Part shown: positions 25,050 through 36,954 of the stretch, one piece after another
Layout: every line of letters begins with the position of its first letter
How positions within the stretch are numbered: position 1 is the first letter of the stretch
Assembly: GCF_040939455.1 (NCBI RefSeq)
Contig: NC_134115.1
Coordinates: 25,880,727 to 25,944,726 of the forward strand
DNA length: 64,000 nt
From: Microcebus murinus
Taxonomy: Eukaryota; Chordata; Mammalia; Primates; Cheirogaleidae
Reading direction: 5' to 3'
Position numbers and translations under genes: made by a program
Notes under the pieces: generated by a model
The model's input: the letters and a program-made list of their open reading frames with translations, nothing else
The model's database searches: none
Told to the model about the DNA's origin: nothing

Positions 25050-26120
25050 TTAAATAATATCTTTATTATTAGAAATCTAAAATTATACATGCTAACTGTA
25101 GAAGATGGGCAAATAAAGCGAAGATAAAATAAAACCAAACACCTATAATCCTGCCACACAGACATAGTAACTATTCAAATTTCACTGTATATTCATCCAG
25201 TTTTCTTTCTATGCATATTTATACCTAGATCGTTTTTAACAAACTGGAATATACTGCATGCATAATATTTTGTGACTTGTGTTTTTTACTAAATAACATA
25301 TTGTAAACACCTTTTTAAACCATAAACTTTATTCCTACAACAGGGTTTAAATGACATTCCTACATATGTGTACATAGTGTTATTTTTGCATATTTAGGTT
25401 GTGTCTAATATTTCATTATTTTAAATAATGCTGCTATGAACATTTATAATATGATTAAATTTATATCATTATGCCTTCAGAATTATCCTTTGAATACTCA
25501 AATTATTCCATCTCTGGAAAAAGGGAGACTCTTCATGGTGGCTCCTGAGTTCTTTTGATAAAATCACTATATCCTTTTATAGCATCCCTGCTTTCTAGTA
25601 TGATAAATGTCCCAAGCACTTTTTGCGTTCTGCTCTATATCTGAAAACAGCTAATTCTCCAAGGAGCCCTCATTCCTTTTAGTGGAAAATGGTATTTAGA
25701 GAGCACCATCTGGGCACAAGCGCTGCTCATTGCTATTGCTATGGGCTTGGTAATTGTTGCTAAGACTTTTCAGGAGACTGAAATGGAAAATAAATTTTTA
25801 AAAGAAAAAATATGATGATGAGTTTATAGTGATGTTTCCAGTTTCTATTTAAGATAATAAAGCCTGTACTAATTTCTTTAATTTTATATTCTCTCTCTCT
25901 TTTTTTACTCTGAAATCTTGGTCTCTAATAACATTAACATACTCATGCTTGTACATTATCCTAATATCTACGTATCCATATGTTAGGATAAAGCATAAAC
26001 ATGATTATGGTAATATATGCATGATATAAATAATAGTCTTAAGATAATAATACCAAAATTATTGCTAGCAGTATAATTATTGAAAGTTAATTAGGATCGT
26101 TGCAGTTCTTTTTATCTTTC
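25050..26120 (-). repeat. Old LINE-1 (L1M-type) 3' region
   Basis: Minus-strand element. Plus-strand landmarks: 'cacctataatcctgccacac' near 25140, 'tttctttctatgcatattta' near 25203, 'aaataatgctgctatgaaca' near 25423, 'ccaaggagccctcattcctt' near 25660, and AT-rich text to about 26120. May be more than one insertion. Confidence 0.55.
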
Positions 26121-26269
26121 TGTGGATCTCATTAGGAATGCACAGTCAAATCACTATGTTTTAAAGTCACTTGAAATAATTCCTCTTTGTGTGTGTGATT
26201 ATGCTATCAACTCAATCATAGTAGGGTTAATGTGTTTATTTTTACTTCCTTTTTAGAAACTGTTCCTAT

Positions 26270-26459
26270 TTTATTCTATCTTCTTTTTTAAAATTTTGGA
26301 CAATACTAACTTGCTTCCAAAGTCAAATGTACTAAAAAGGTATACCCGGAGAAGTCTTGCTCCCATCCCTGTCTTCCGTCATCCTGGTCTCTCTATCCCT
26401 CTGAACATACTCATTTTTTAAAAATAAATAGTGATGTATCCTTCTTTTGTTTCTTTTTA

Positions 26460-26493
<34 letters not shown>

Positions 26494-26840
26494 AGATAAA
26501 TGGTAACCAGTATTCACGTGTCTTCCATTTTGCTCTTTCATTTAACAATCCTCCTGGAGATGACCCCAGTCAGTATACAGAAACAGGCCTTGTTCCTTCT
26601 CTCAGCTGCGTTACATGGATATGACGTCATGGACTCAAGCAGTCTCGATTGGTGCACATTTGTGTGGTTTCCAGTCTTTTGCTCTTAAAAACCATCCTGT
26701 AGTAAATAGCCATGCATTCAATTATTTTCATCTTTTTAGAAGATACCACTTTTACATGTATGTAAATACCTATGTGATGAATAAAATACAGGTTATTTTT
26801 GAACATCACTGAATTCACAGCAGTCTCTTTCACCATTTGA
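26270..26840 (-). repeat. Old LINE-1 3' UTR with (CA)n
   Basis: Minus-strand L1M-type 3' UTR: 'aagtcaaatgtactaaaaagg' near 26321, 'ttcatttaacaatcctcctgg' near 26537, 'tttccagtcttttgctctta' near 26668. A CA microsatellite at about 26461-26491 interrupts it. Confidence 0.65.
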
Positions 26841-27381
26841 CATCGTCTCAGTTAATATATTTAACACTTGCAGCTCCCATCATGTGAGGGTAGGAAAAGA
26901 TCTCTAACGGAAGGGTGGGTAAACTATGGCCTTAATGTGTGCCCTTCTAGGCCCTTAAGTGCAGCCTCTTGACTAAATCCAAATTTTACAGAACAAATCC
27001 TTTTATTTTTATTAACACATTTGTGTTTGTCTTTTATATTTTTATTTTATTTTAAAAAATGAACGTATTTAAGATGCCAAAGAATAAAATAAGTTTCAAA
27101 GAAATAATGCTCCCAGATTGACTGGCACAATTATAACATTAGTTATTCATATATAAGGGCTAAATTGATGGCTGCTATACTCATGATTTAGTTCTAACTT
27201 CCCCCTCCCTACTGGCGCCACTACGGCACAAGGCTGGTTGGCGAGAGTTTATGGGGGTTGAGTATGCCAATCTGTTATCAGGTTTTTACAACAGTGCACT
27301 GTGTTTCTCTTTGAAGTAGAATTTGTGAATAGCTGCACAGCTCAACAGTATTTCTTAATTCTGCCTGCTTAACAGCTCATC

Positions 27382-29414
27382 ATGTCAAAGAAGATCAAGA
27401 GAACGCTGAAGGAAGAAGACAGATTTTTTAGTGAGGATTGGGAATTGCAATATTATCTTGTTTCTGCTAAAGATAATATGATTTGCTTGCTTTGTGATAT
27501 TGCAATATCGACATTAAAGAAATTCAATGCTCATTAGCATTATAACACTCATAAGGACCAAAAATATTTTAAATTAGAGGGAGAGGTGTGAAAGGCTATA
27601 TCGCAGAAATGGAAAGATGAAAACCAAAAGCAAAGACAATTTTTTCAAGCAGCAATAAGACCCGGAAATAATGCCACTGAAGCAATTTATAAAGTAGCTT
27701 ATATACACCAGAAAAAAAGGGAAATCATTCAGTGATGCAGAAATTATGGAAGAATGCATTGTCGAAGTTGTAGGATGCTTAGACACCAATAACAGTTCAA
27801 AACACAAACAACTGCCTCTTTCAAGCAGAACCATAAATGATCTACAGTATAAATTAGCCTTCAACTTAACAGAACTTCACACAATACTTCAAAGTGAAAA
27901 TATATATTATTCAATCTCTTTGGATGAGTCAACTGATACTACTCATTCGGTGCAGGTTTTATACTTCATTTGGGTCATAACAGATTTTCTTTGCTACAAA
28001 GACTTACCACTCTTATGAACAGAACACAGGGAATAGATATCTTCAACTACTTTTGAGATAAATGTCATTAAGTTGGACCGAATTTGGTAAACTTAGTGAG
28101 TGTATGTACAGACAGTGCATCTTCCATGACAGGAAAGCATGAAGCGTTTATAGCATAGATTTAAAAAAAAAAAAGCATTAACAGATCCAGATGCTCTCAT
28201 TTCTTTTCATTGTATTTTGCATTAGCAAAATCTCTGTGCTAAAGTTACCATTTTAAATGACAGTTTGCAACAAGTTATAAGTATTTTTAAGTATATTCAT
28301 GCAAATGAATATGGTATCATGAGTTTCATAGTATGCTAAAGTTGAGCAATGAGGTATTTCAATGTGGATTTGCCCTATCATTCATTCTAAGGTGCATTGG
28401 CTATCACAGGGACAGGTGTTAGCCAAAATTTTATCTCTGTGAGAATAGTTAAATTTTATGAAGAACAAAATCAGCAAAGTGTATTACTAAAAGAAGATTT
28501 CTATAGGAATGCAGCATTTCTGCATGATATGTCAAATTAAAACAACTTGAATATTTCTTTGCAATGTAAAACTAGGTCTATGTATCATATGTGGCAAAAA
28601 AAATCCAAGCATTTTGGAAAAAAAGCTATGTTTTCAAAATACTTCTTCTTCAAAAGTAAATTTCAGATGAGCATTTTCCCCTGTTAGCAAAGGTCATTGA
28701 TGAGCAGGACGATGTATGCAAAGCATTTGAAGAATACAAAGCTGTTATAGACCTATTAATTGGAGAATACAATGAAAAAAGTTTGATGACTTTGAGAAGC
28801 ATGATGTCACACTCAAATTAGCATTTCGGCCTCACCTCACTGATGTCACCAAGGCACCTAAAGAACTACAGATGGTTGGTATTAACTGAACAGCACCTAA
28901 GTGGTCACATAGGTACTGCAGTAATAGGGTATTGGGCAGGGGGGAGGGGGCGGGTATATACATATATAATGAGTGAGATGTGCACCATCTGGAGGATGGT
29001 CATGCTGGAGACTCAGACTTGTGGGGGGAGGGGGGAAATGGGCATTTACTGAAACCTTAAAATCTGTACCTCCATAATATGCCAAAATAAAAAAAAAAAA
29101 AAAAGAACTACAGATGGAATTGATTGAGCTCTCAGTAGATGGCATTTTAAAGTCATTGTCTGATGCCAAGAAAGATCCAATTGAAACATGAAATAATGCA
29201 GTAGAACACCCATGCCTTCGGCAACACACCCCAAAAAATGCTTTCTTGCTTTTCAACAACTTATTGCTGGGAATCTACATTCTACTACCTAACCCAAATC
29301 AAGACGCCCTTAAGGTCACAAATGACTGATACCCATCTAGAGGATCATCTGAAACTGTGGACTTCCATGCTGCAACCAAATATTCAAATGCTTTCCAATA
29401 AAAAGCAGACATAA
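27382..29414 (+). pseudogene. hAT transposase pseudogene (BED finger plus RNase-H-like fold)
   Basis: The enzyme of this family binds and cuts its transposon ends. The start at 27382 ('MSKKIKRTLKEEDRFF') matches the usual N-terminus of hAT/ZBED-like transposases. A zinc-finger-like BED signature is visible: C-L-L-C at codons from 27484, then H and H-Y-N-T-H near 27533-27551, with a stop inside the finger. The longest open part (27746-28018) includes 'ISLDESTD', the motif that carries the first catalytic Asp of the RNase-H-like fold. Later parts are out of frame but recognisable, including a C-terminal region near 29220-29400 where the hAT dimerisation domain belongs. Several stops, frameshifts and the LINE-1 insertion show it is non-functional. 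Related domesticated host proteins exist (ZBED5/GTF2IRD2-like), but nothing here suggests domestication. Confidence 0.8.
28876..29101 (+). mobile_element. Young LINE-1 3' tail inserted in the hAT
   Basis: 226 bp of the young LINE-1 3' UTR ending in an A tail. A perfect 16-bp duplication, aaagaactacagatgg, flanks it (28860-28875 and 29102-29117). Two G runs ('gggcaggggggaggggg' and 'tggggggaggggggaaa') are present. The event post-dates decay of the transposon or at least its insertion. Confidence 0.96.
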
Positions 29415-29611
29415 CAAAGTCATCAAAAGGTTATTAACTTTAAAATTAACACATAGTTTCAATTTTATGAAATTATTAAGTACATAGTAGTTAGATTTTA
29501 CAAAATAATGTACATTTTTAAGTATATCTAATTGAACTTTCTTGAATGTGGCCTTATTTGATTACAAATAAATTAATGCGGACTTCCAACATGAAAAAGT
29601 TCCCCACTCCT

Positions 29612-30319
29612 ACCCTACCATTTAAAAAGAGACCTCATACCAGACCACATAGGCATTTTTCATATCCAAAAAAAAATATATATATAGCTCTTAAAGGAAA
29701 AACATTATATATCTCTCTAATTTTTTAATTTTGCTTAACTATAGAATGCAAAATGAAATATAAATGCTTTGCAATTATAGTCCTTATAACATTGCAATAC
29801 TAAACAATTTTACGAAGTCAAAACAAACAGACCTACAAAGATAATAACATTCAAATCAACAACACTAATTTGATTTGAGGGATGATGTGGCTTTTGTAAA
29901 AGGTAGCCGGGTCCTCTGTTGTGAACATGGTATTGATTGCAGGCCGGAAGGGAACCACAGTGGTGAGTGAGGATCAGGTTCTTTGGAATCTGATTCGTTC
30001 ATCCTGTCGTGGTGCCCTTGTAATGATTCATTCATTCTCCAACCACTTTCCTCCATCTAAAGTACTGTGAGACTCTAACACTACACTCCAGTCCATTCTT
30101 TGACCTTTAGTTTAGGAAAATGCATCCATTCCAAATTAGATTGACTTCTGCTCTGTTCCTATTCGGACTTCAACAATTAAAGATAAACTGTTCAGTATTC
30201 ACACAACCTCCATTGTGCATTACTACAAAGGTCTGAGATTCAGTCTGATGATCCTGAACATTGTATGTATGTCTGTATGTGTGTGTGTGTGTACATATTT
30301 ATTTTAGATTTCCCCAGTG
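29612..30319. other. Unassigned sequence
   Basis: About 700 bp with a TA run near 29680 and a short TG run at about 30270-30292. No repeat family or gene recognised. Confidence 0.5.
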
Positions 30320-30510
30320 TTTCACTTCCAGTAAACGGTAGAGCTGAGATTCACACCCAGGTCTTTCTGTTCTGCTACACCATCCAGACTAAAACAGGCT
30401 GGTGATCTTTCGTGGTTTGGAGATATGAAGGCAGAAGTGGTTCCTGAACCTCTCTAGGTTTCAGCTTACTCATCTGTAATGTGAGGAGGCTGCATGATGG
30501 CATTGCTAGC
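30320..30510 (+). repeat. MIR SINE pieces
   Basis: 'agagctgagattcacacccagg' near 30341 and 'ctaggtttcagcttactcatctg' near 30455 are both MIR-like on the plus strand; probably two diverged MIRs. Confidence 0.5.
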
Positions 30511-30984
30511 ACCCTTCACAGTTCTAATTTCTGTGAATTTTGTATACTGGCAAAATATCCCATATATAACAGAGGAATGACTCAAGTGATACGCTCCCTT
30601 TTTGCCCTGGAGTTTCTGATTTCATCCTTAAGCATCAACAAATGGGGTCAACGCAAAGGGAAAAGACTGGGAAATTTGTGAATTTGGAAAGCATCTATTC
30701 CAACTAATTTAATGCTAAAAGGATGACCATTTCATTAAAGGAAATGGTTTTTAAAACTCCTATACATTATTATAGACTCACCACACAGATGTAGTTTTGT
30801 GATTTCCCTAAGATCACCAGCTTATTTGTATAATAAATAGTTTTTATTACTTGGGTTATTAAGATTCAACATATCATATGCCCTTAAAATTATCTTCTCA
30901 TATTAACCATCAAAACTACAGAAAATGTTGGACTTGACAGTCTCTGCGAAATGAAAAAAAGAAAAAAATACAGAAAAGGAAAGC
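30511..30984. other. Unassigned sequence
   Basis: About 470 bp; no assigned feature. Confidence 0.5.
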
Positions 30985-31230
30985 AGTATAAGAAAGTGGT
31001 TAAAAATAGGCTCTGAAATGAAACTGTCTTGGTACAAATTCTAGCAGCACCACAGGCTGTGTGATTTTGAGCCAATTACGTAATTTCTTTATGCCTCAGT
31101 TTTCTTCATCTCTAAAATGGGGGTGACAATAATTGCACATACCTTTTATCAGAAGAATTAAAATAGTAATCCGTGTAAATTGTTTAGTATACTGCCTGGA
31201 ACATAGAAAATAATAAATATTAACTGGAAT
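30985..31230 (+). repeat. MIR SINE
   Basis: Good match in order: 'agtggttaaaaataggctctg', 'tgtgtgattttgagccaatta', 'tgcctcagttttcttcatct', 'taaaatgggggtgacaataa', 'actgcctggaacatag'. Nearly full length. Confidence 0.85.
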
Positions 31231-32270
31231 TAAGATTAGACTGTATATTTAATACACCTGTTAGAGTTGGATTAATTTTTCAATGACACTTCTTTTACTG
31301 ATATGCAGGGTCAGAATTATTCTAAAATGATCACTCAAGGATTGTCAGACCAGACATTAGATTATGATTTTTTAAAATGTCCACTAACAAAAAGAACTGT
31401 AAAATTAATTTTAAGAAACCTAGACTCGGGTATAAAGCTGTTTTCCACTGAAGTAGTCTAAGGCCAAGTTATTCCCTTGAAAATCCTGCAAAATATAATC
31501 ACAAATCACATGTAAGTAACATTTCATTTGCTGTTTTCCTCAAAATTTTTGTCCCTCATTAAGCAGTTGATGATTTGATTTTTGCCAGGGTACAGACATT
31601 GCTTTAACACCCCCATATTTAACTGACAGCAATTAAATCCATTTAACATAATGTGTATGAATTTCAAAATGCCTTTATGACTGTTTATCTCATCTTTATG
31701 GACCTTTAAACTTAATAGCTTTGGTTGCAATAAAGAAGTGATTTCCAGAAGTTAAGCATCTCTTCAAGGCCACTGCCAGGTTGTCCAGTTGATCAAAATT
31801 ATGATGTCATCAAAGCACAGACCTCCACGTGTCCTTGCTCTTCAACTCATACACCAAGTAACAACATGTGGGGGTGGAGGTGGGAAGTGTCATGGTCCCC
31901 TGTCATCAAACAAGGACATTTTAGTCATCGGAAATACCAGTTCAGTTCAAGAAATACTCATGTTGCAGTTTTGCTCAAGTTCGATAGTTCTAGGATAATT
32001 ATATAAGTTCATTTAAAACTAACAGTACAATATCCCCCATCAGAGTCATCACCCATTCCTCTCACTCCCCAGTCTTAAACCCAGAGCTCCAGAGGAATAT
32101 AATCAAAAGGACTAGCTCAGGGGCACATTCCTCAATTTACCTTTCCCAGCCACTCACTTTCTCAATTGTCATTCTTCCTCTCTCTCCCCTTCAGTAAAAT
32201 GTCCCCGGTCACTCTCAACTCCTAACACTTTTGTTAATCCCATCTAGCCCCAACAGCTCACTCCTTTCCC
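31231..32270. other. Unassigned sequence
   Basis: About 1 kb with no assigned repeat, exon or RNA. Confidence 0.5.
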
Positions 32271-32271
32271 A

Positions 32272-32320
<49 letters not shown>
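32271..32320 (+). repeat. (CA)n microsatellite
   Basis: About 24 CA units, nearly pure; likely length-variable. Confidence 0.97.
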
Positions 32321-32321
<1 letters not shown>

Positions 32322-32475
32322 CAAAGCAGCCATACACTATAGTAAGTGAATGAGTGTGGCTGTGTTCCAATAAAACTGCATTTGCAGACACGGGCAGCAG
32401 GCTTTACTTTTGGTTCACAGACAATACCTTACAGACCCATTACCTAGGGCAAGCCATTTTCTGTTTTATCTATGA

Positions 32476-32556
32476 CAGCCGTTCTCAACCTGGGATAATT
32501 TTGTCCCTTAGGGGACATTTGGCAATGTCTGGAGACATTTGTGTCTTTCCAAAACA
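32476..32556 (+). repeat. MER5-like hAT element, 5' fragment
   Basis: 'cagccgttctcaacctggga' followed by 'ggggacatttggcaatgtct'. The same family appears complete and reversed at 53215-53418. Only the first 80 bp remain. Confidence 0.65.
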
Positions 32557-33510
32557 AAATCCCATGATCAGGTATTTCACTGCTTTCTTTTCTAACAAAC
32601 CACAATCCTTAAACCCATTCCCACATCTCAAGCTCCAAGTCACCGGACATGGCCCCCATTCCTCCCTGCTCTCTGCATTCTCTGCTTATGTCTTCAAGCT
32701 GCTAAGCATTGGTAGAAAATTTTACAAGTCGCTGATTACTGAATCCACTACAATGTCATAAGATCAGAGAACAGGGGACTCACTACTGCTCATCTTTCCG
32801 TGACTTCCAGCCTGTACCTGAAACCTCCCTGAATATCCTAATCATCAAATCTGATGCCCTTTTCTCCAAGTGTTATCAACCTTCACCTCTCCGTAGCAAA
32901 AAAATTTTCCATCATTTCTTCCCTCGATGTCCTTCTTCCTCTGGCTCCCATAGAGCCATATAGTCTATGATTTCCTCATAGTTCCCTGACCAGCTCATCT
33001 TCACATCCTCCACAGGTGCTTCTAATTGAAGGAAGGAATTTTCCCCTAAGAATCTAATAATAAATCGTGATCCCCAATAGTTCAATTGAAGCTGTGTATT
33101 ATAGAAAGCCAACATACTTTTCATAGTAAGGAATATACGTAGAATTAAAAATTTTATGAATAAATAGTTTCTGTGCAACTAGTAAGGAATGAGACATCAA
33201 TCCCCTCCAAATCTTCTTACATAATCCATTTCTCTTAATGTCCCATTTACCCAGTCTTGAAACCCTAAAGTGAAAAGAGAATAGAAGTTTTACAACTGGA
33301 AGGATCTTCAAAATCTAGTTCATTCCCACCCCTCTGTGGACGAGAACATTCACTTCTTCATTTCCTTGGCCTTCAGGTGAGGATTCCAAAAAAGTATCCC
33401 AGCTTTTGTTTTTGCTAGCCTTTTTCTCTTGGCCTTAGAGACGTCATTATAGTTTTAACTTGCTCCTCGTGAGATGCTACCAGATCTTTATGTACAGGCT
33501 TTAATCTTCG
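32557..33510. other. Unassigned sequence
   Basis: About 950 bp. The open frames here (up to 135 codons on plus, 88 on minus) lack domains. A weak MIR-like phrase lies at about 33290-33350. Confidence 0.45.
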
Positions 33511-33999
33511 TGATGTTTAATTTTATGTGTCCACTTGTTGGGGCAACAGGGTTCCCAGACAGCTAATCGAACATTATTCTAGTTGTATCTGTGAGGGTGT
33601 TTCTGGAAGAGATTAATATCTAAACCAGTAAACCGAGTAAAGCAGATTGCCCTCCCTAACATAGGTGGGCTACATCCAACCTTTTGAAAACCTGGATAGA
33701 ACAAAAAAGCTGAGTAAGAGAGAATTCCTCTGCCTGACTACCTTTGAGCTGGAACACTGTTTTTTTTTGCCCTGCCTTTGGACTTGAACTAAAACATCAG
33801 CTCCTTCCTGTGTCTGAAGCCTGCTGTTTTTCAGATTGGAACTGCACTCTCGGCTCTCCCGGGTCTCCAGCTTGCTGACTGCAGTTCTTTGGACTTGTCA
33901 ACCTCCGAAACCTCATAAGCCAATTCCTCATAAGAAACTATCTAATAAATGTATATATCCTATTGGTTCCGTTTCTCTGGAGAATCCTGACTAATACAG
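33511..33999 (+). repeat. Ancient interspersed repeat (LTR or old LINE 3' end), class not settled
   Basis: Starts 'tgatgtttaattttatgtgt', includes 'gtaaagcagattgccctccc' near 33638 and ends 'ctctggagaatcctgactaa'. I recognise it as a common mammalian repeat but cannot name the class with confidence. Confidence 0.55.
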
Positions 34000-34109
34000 T
34001 CTTCTCTGAAGCTCTAGTCTAATGTTTTCAAAACCAAGTTTAAAATCTCCAACAGGGTGAACTTCTAGGAGCTTCAACTCAAATGCAAAATGGAGTTCTT
34101 AAATAATTT

Positions 34110-34500
34110 TATTCGCTCATTGATTTATTCAGTCAGTAAGGGTTTATGTGAGCTATACTATGTGCTAGACATTCCGCCAGGCATGCAAAATGGTGTCCTG
34201 GTCTCGAATAGTTCACTGGGTAATAGGGTCAACCTACATGGAACAAAAAATAAAAGTCACAATTTAACAGAAATGTACAAGGCAAAGTGATAGTCCAGAG
34301 AGCATAAAGGTGGGTTTGGAGGCTGCTATTAGGGAAGGCTTCCTGGGGATAAGACTTGAAAAAGAGAGGGTCGCCAGGTGGGCAGGCATGTTGATTTGAT
34401 GGTAGGAAATAATATTTCAAACAAAGGAAAACAACATGTACCAAGGAAGTGTATGGAACAGATCTGGAAATGAAAATAGTTAGGTGTTCAAGAAGAGCAA
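34110..34500 (+). repeat. L2 LINE remnant
   Basis: L2 order: 'actatgtgctagacattccg' near 34158, 'aatagttcactgggtaatag', 'gggaaggcttcctggggat' near 34331, 'tcaagaagagcaagagc' at the end. Confidence 0.65.
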
Positions 34501-34699
34501 GAGCTTATCATGATTTCCAAGTATTATCAGAATAAAATTATTGGTGTATAAAGTTTTGCAATTTTTTTTCCTGTTTGCCCATTGAAAAGAATTTTTTTGT
34601 AACTGTCCTTGGTCTTTTCCCTTCCCTGTCTTTTAAGGAAGTTTTGCCTTGTCACTCCAGTTTATGAGATTTTTAATAGAAGGAATGTCTGTGGGTCAT

Positions 34700-35025
34700 A
34701 CGAAAACATTCATTGAGTACCTACAATGTACTGGGCATTGCACCAGGTTTGGGATGATAATAATAATAAGAGGAAGAAGCAACTGTTTTGTTTTGTTTTA
34801 ACATGCCCTTTGTGCCAGGAGCTATCATAGGCATTTTGTATGTATTAACTCATTTAATCTTTACAACAACCATGTGATATTATTTGGTTTTCTAGTTTTA
34901 CATATGAGAAAACTAGGGAACAGAGACTGAAAAAATTGCTCAAGTTGTCCCAACTTGTATATACCAAAGTAAATATTCAAACTGAAGCAGTCTAGCACCA
35001 GAGGCTGGAGTCAACCATTATATTA
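34700..35025 (+). repeat. MIR-like SINE pieces
   Basis: 'gtaccaatgtactgggcattg'-type text near 34719, then a good MIR: 'tgtgccaggagctatcatag', 'tattaactcatttaatcttt', 'catatgagaaaactagggaa', 'ttgctcaagttgtccc'. Confidence 0.7.
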
Positions 35026-35696
35026 ACTCTTGGTGTTTTTTATTTAGAGGAATAGATCATCAGGTACTAACATTTGCAACATTTATAAATTTATTTGACA
35101 AAAAAATTCAAATATCTCATTAGTAAGTATAACTCAATCTCAGAAAACTCTCCTACTCAGTTATTGCAGTAGCTGACAATATTTCAATGTCATATTCACT
35201 AATTAGTTAAAATATTTAAATAACATAAACACATAAATTTTTGCAGTCTGAATTTTTATTTTTGGCCTATTTGCCGTGGCCAGTCTCAAAAATGGCCACC
35301 AGTGAGCTCATGTCCTGGTATTTTTTGTCTTTGTAGGGTTGTCTCCTGCATTTTACTAGGGTTGGTTTGTGTGATCAATAGAAGATGGCAGAAGTAATGA
35401 TATGTCACTTCTAAAATTAAGTTGTAAAAAGACTGTGCATTCTGTCTTGGGTTCACTCTCTCTCTCTCTCTCTCATGTCACTTGCTCTGGGGGAAGCCAG
35501 CTGCTACTTTCATGAGGTAATTTGGGCAGCGTGTGGAGGAGCCCACATGTCAAGAACTGAAGTCTCCGGCCATCAGGCAGAAGGAACTACCTACAATCAT
35601 ATGAGTGAGCTAGGAAGCTCATCCTTCCCTAGTCGATCCATCAGATGAGACTGCAGTCCCGACTGACCAACAGCTTACTACAGCCTCATGAGATAC

Positions 35697-36316
35697 TTCT
35701 ATGGGCTGAATTTTATATCCCCAAATTTTACATGCTGAAATCCTAGCCCTCACTACCTCAGAATGTGGCTGTATTTGGAGATAGGGCCTCTAAAGAGATA
35801 ATTAAGGTTAAATGAGGTCATATAGATGGACCCTAATCCATGTGACCACATTTCGAGATAGCCTCCGAACAGGTGATTAAGTTGAGTTGAAATCTAATCT
35901 CACTGGTATCCTTATAAAAAGAGGAAATTTGAACTCAAAAAGAGACACCAGAGCTGGATACTGTGGCACATGCCTGTAGTCTCAGCTACGTGGGAGGCTG
36001 AGGCAGGAAGATGGCTTGAGCCCAAAGAGTTTGAGACCAGCCAGGGTAATACTGTGAGACCCTGTCTCAAAGAAATAAATAAAATTAAAAATTAAAAAAA
36101 AAACAAAAACATAAAGAGACTTCAGGGTGCATGTGCACAGAGGGAAGAGGATGTGAAGAGGCAGCAAGAGTGTGGTCATCTGAACGCCATGGAGAAAAGC
36201 CTCAGAGGAAACCTTGATCTTAGACTTCCGGCCTCCAGAACTGTGAGAAAGCAAATTTCTGTTGCGTCACTAAGGCGGTGGGATTCTGCTATGGCAGCTC
36301 CAGCAAACCAATACAC
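35697..36316 (+). mobile_element. MaLR LTR (MLT1 type) inside repeat A
   Basis: MLT1-like landmarks: 'ctatgggctgaattttatat' at the start, 'ggctgtatttggagataggg' near 35768, 'atccttataaaaagagg' near 35909, 'cttgatcttagacttccgg' near 36213, 'gcctccagaactgtgagaaa' near 36230. Interrupted by an Alu monomer. Solo LTR, non-coding. Confidence 0.75.
35953..36112 (+). repeat. Monomeric Alu-related SINE inside the MLT1
   Basis: A single Alu-like arm ('ggcacatgcctgtagtctca', 'gagtttgagaccagccagg') with an A-rich tail. 'aaagagac' occurs at both borders (about 35939 and 36113), a candidate duplication. Third layer of nesting with 35697-36316 and 35275-36452. Confidence 0.75.
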
Positions 36317-36452
36317 AGACCTTGAGCCAGAACCACCCAGTTCATCTGTTCCTGGATTCCTGACACACAGAAACTCTGAGACAATAATCACTGTTGTTTT
36401 AAGATACTAAATGTTGAGGTAATTTGTTACGCAGGAATAGATATGTTGATTA

Positions 36453-36954
36453 GATTCCTTGTGATATGATGACAACTGATTTGTCTTTCTGAATCTATGC
36501 CACGATTAAATGCCATATTGTTTTTGGCATAAGTTAGAGACAATTTTTTGCTGTTGTTGTTTCAATTGCTCAGAAACTTGTTTATTCATAAAGTTTATTT
36601 ATTCCATCCACAATATTTCATTTTAAAGGGAATAAAATAGCACATAACGAGGAATTAAACCATACATGTTTTGGAAACAATTAGAATTTTACGAAATTTC
36701 CCTTTTAATATGTGCTGCCTATTTTATTTTATTTATTTATTTTTATATGCCTATTTTTAATACTGTCATTATAGAAAATAGTCTTTTCTGATAGTGAGCA
36801 GAGCATGTGCAAATATTTTTTATTCTATCTACCTCATGAAATGGAAGGTCTCAGAGATACAGAAGAATTACCTCTGTCTCTTATTACAATTCATTGCACA
36901 TAACTCAATAGAGGTTCTTTGAACTGTTTTTCAGTTCTGATGATGAATATTAAG
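36453..36954. other. Unassigned AT-rich sequence
   Basis: About 500 bp with TTTA runs near 36721-36745; no assigned feature. Confidence 0.5.

Larger units (their letters stand above)
26909..29611 (+). mobile_element. Near full-length hAT DNA transposon
   Basis: Ends are similar inverted repeats: ggaagggtgggtaaact at the left and, reversed, aggagtggggaactttt at the right. Flanking 8-mers tctctaac (26901-26908) and accctacc (29612-29619) share five bases including a central CTA, a decayed 8-bp duplication. The body holds about 470 bp of 5' sequence, one transposase gene (dead) and about 200 bp of 3' sequence. A 226-bp LINE-1 tail sits inside. Without it the element is about 2.45 kb. Confidence 0.75.
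35275..36452 (+). repeat. Ancient repeat 'A' split by a MLT1 LTR
   Basis: Two halves (35275-35696 and 36317-36452) join into one repeat once the MLT1 is removed: '...cagcctcatgagatact' then 'gaccttgagccagaaccacc' and ending 'taatttgttacgcaggaata'. A second diverged copy is at 52290-52800. Contains a short TC run near 35457-35475. Class not settled (MaLR-like LTR or old LINE 3' end). Confidence 0.55.

Noticed and set aside
27382..29414. Possible domesticated ZBED/GTF2IRD2-like host gene
   Set aside because: The frame has several stops and shifts plus a LINE-1 insertion, and transposon ends still flank it, so it is a dead transposase.
32354..32761. 135-codon plus-strand frame
   Set aside because: Runs across a MER5-like hAT fragment and has no recognisable domain.
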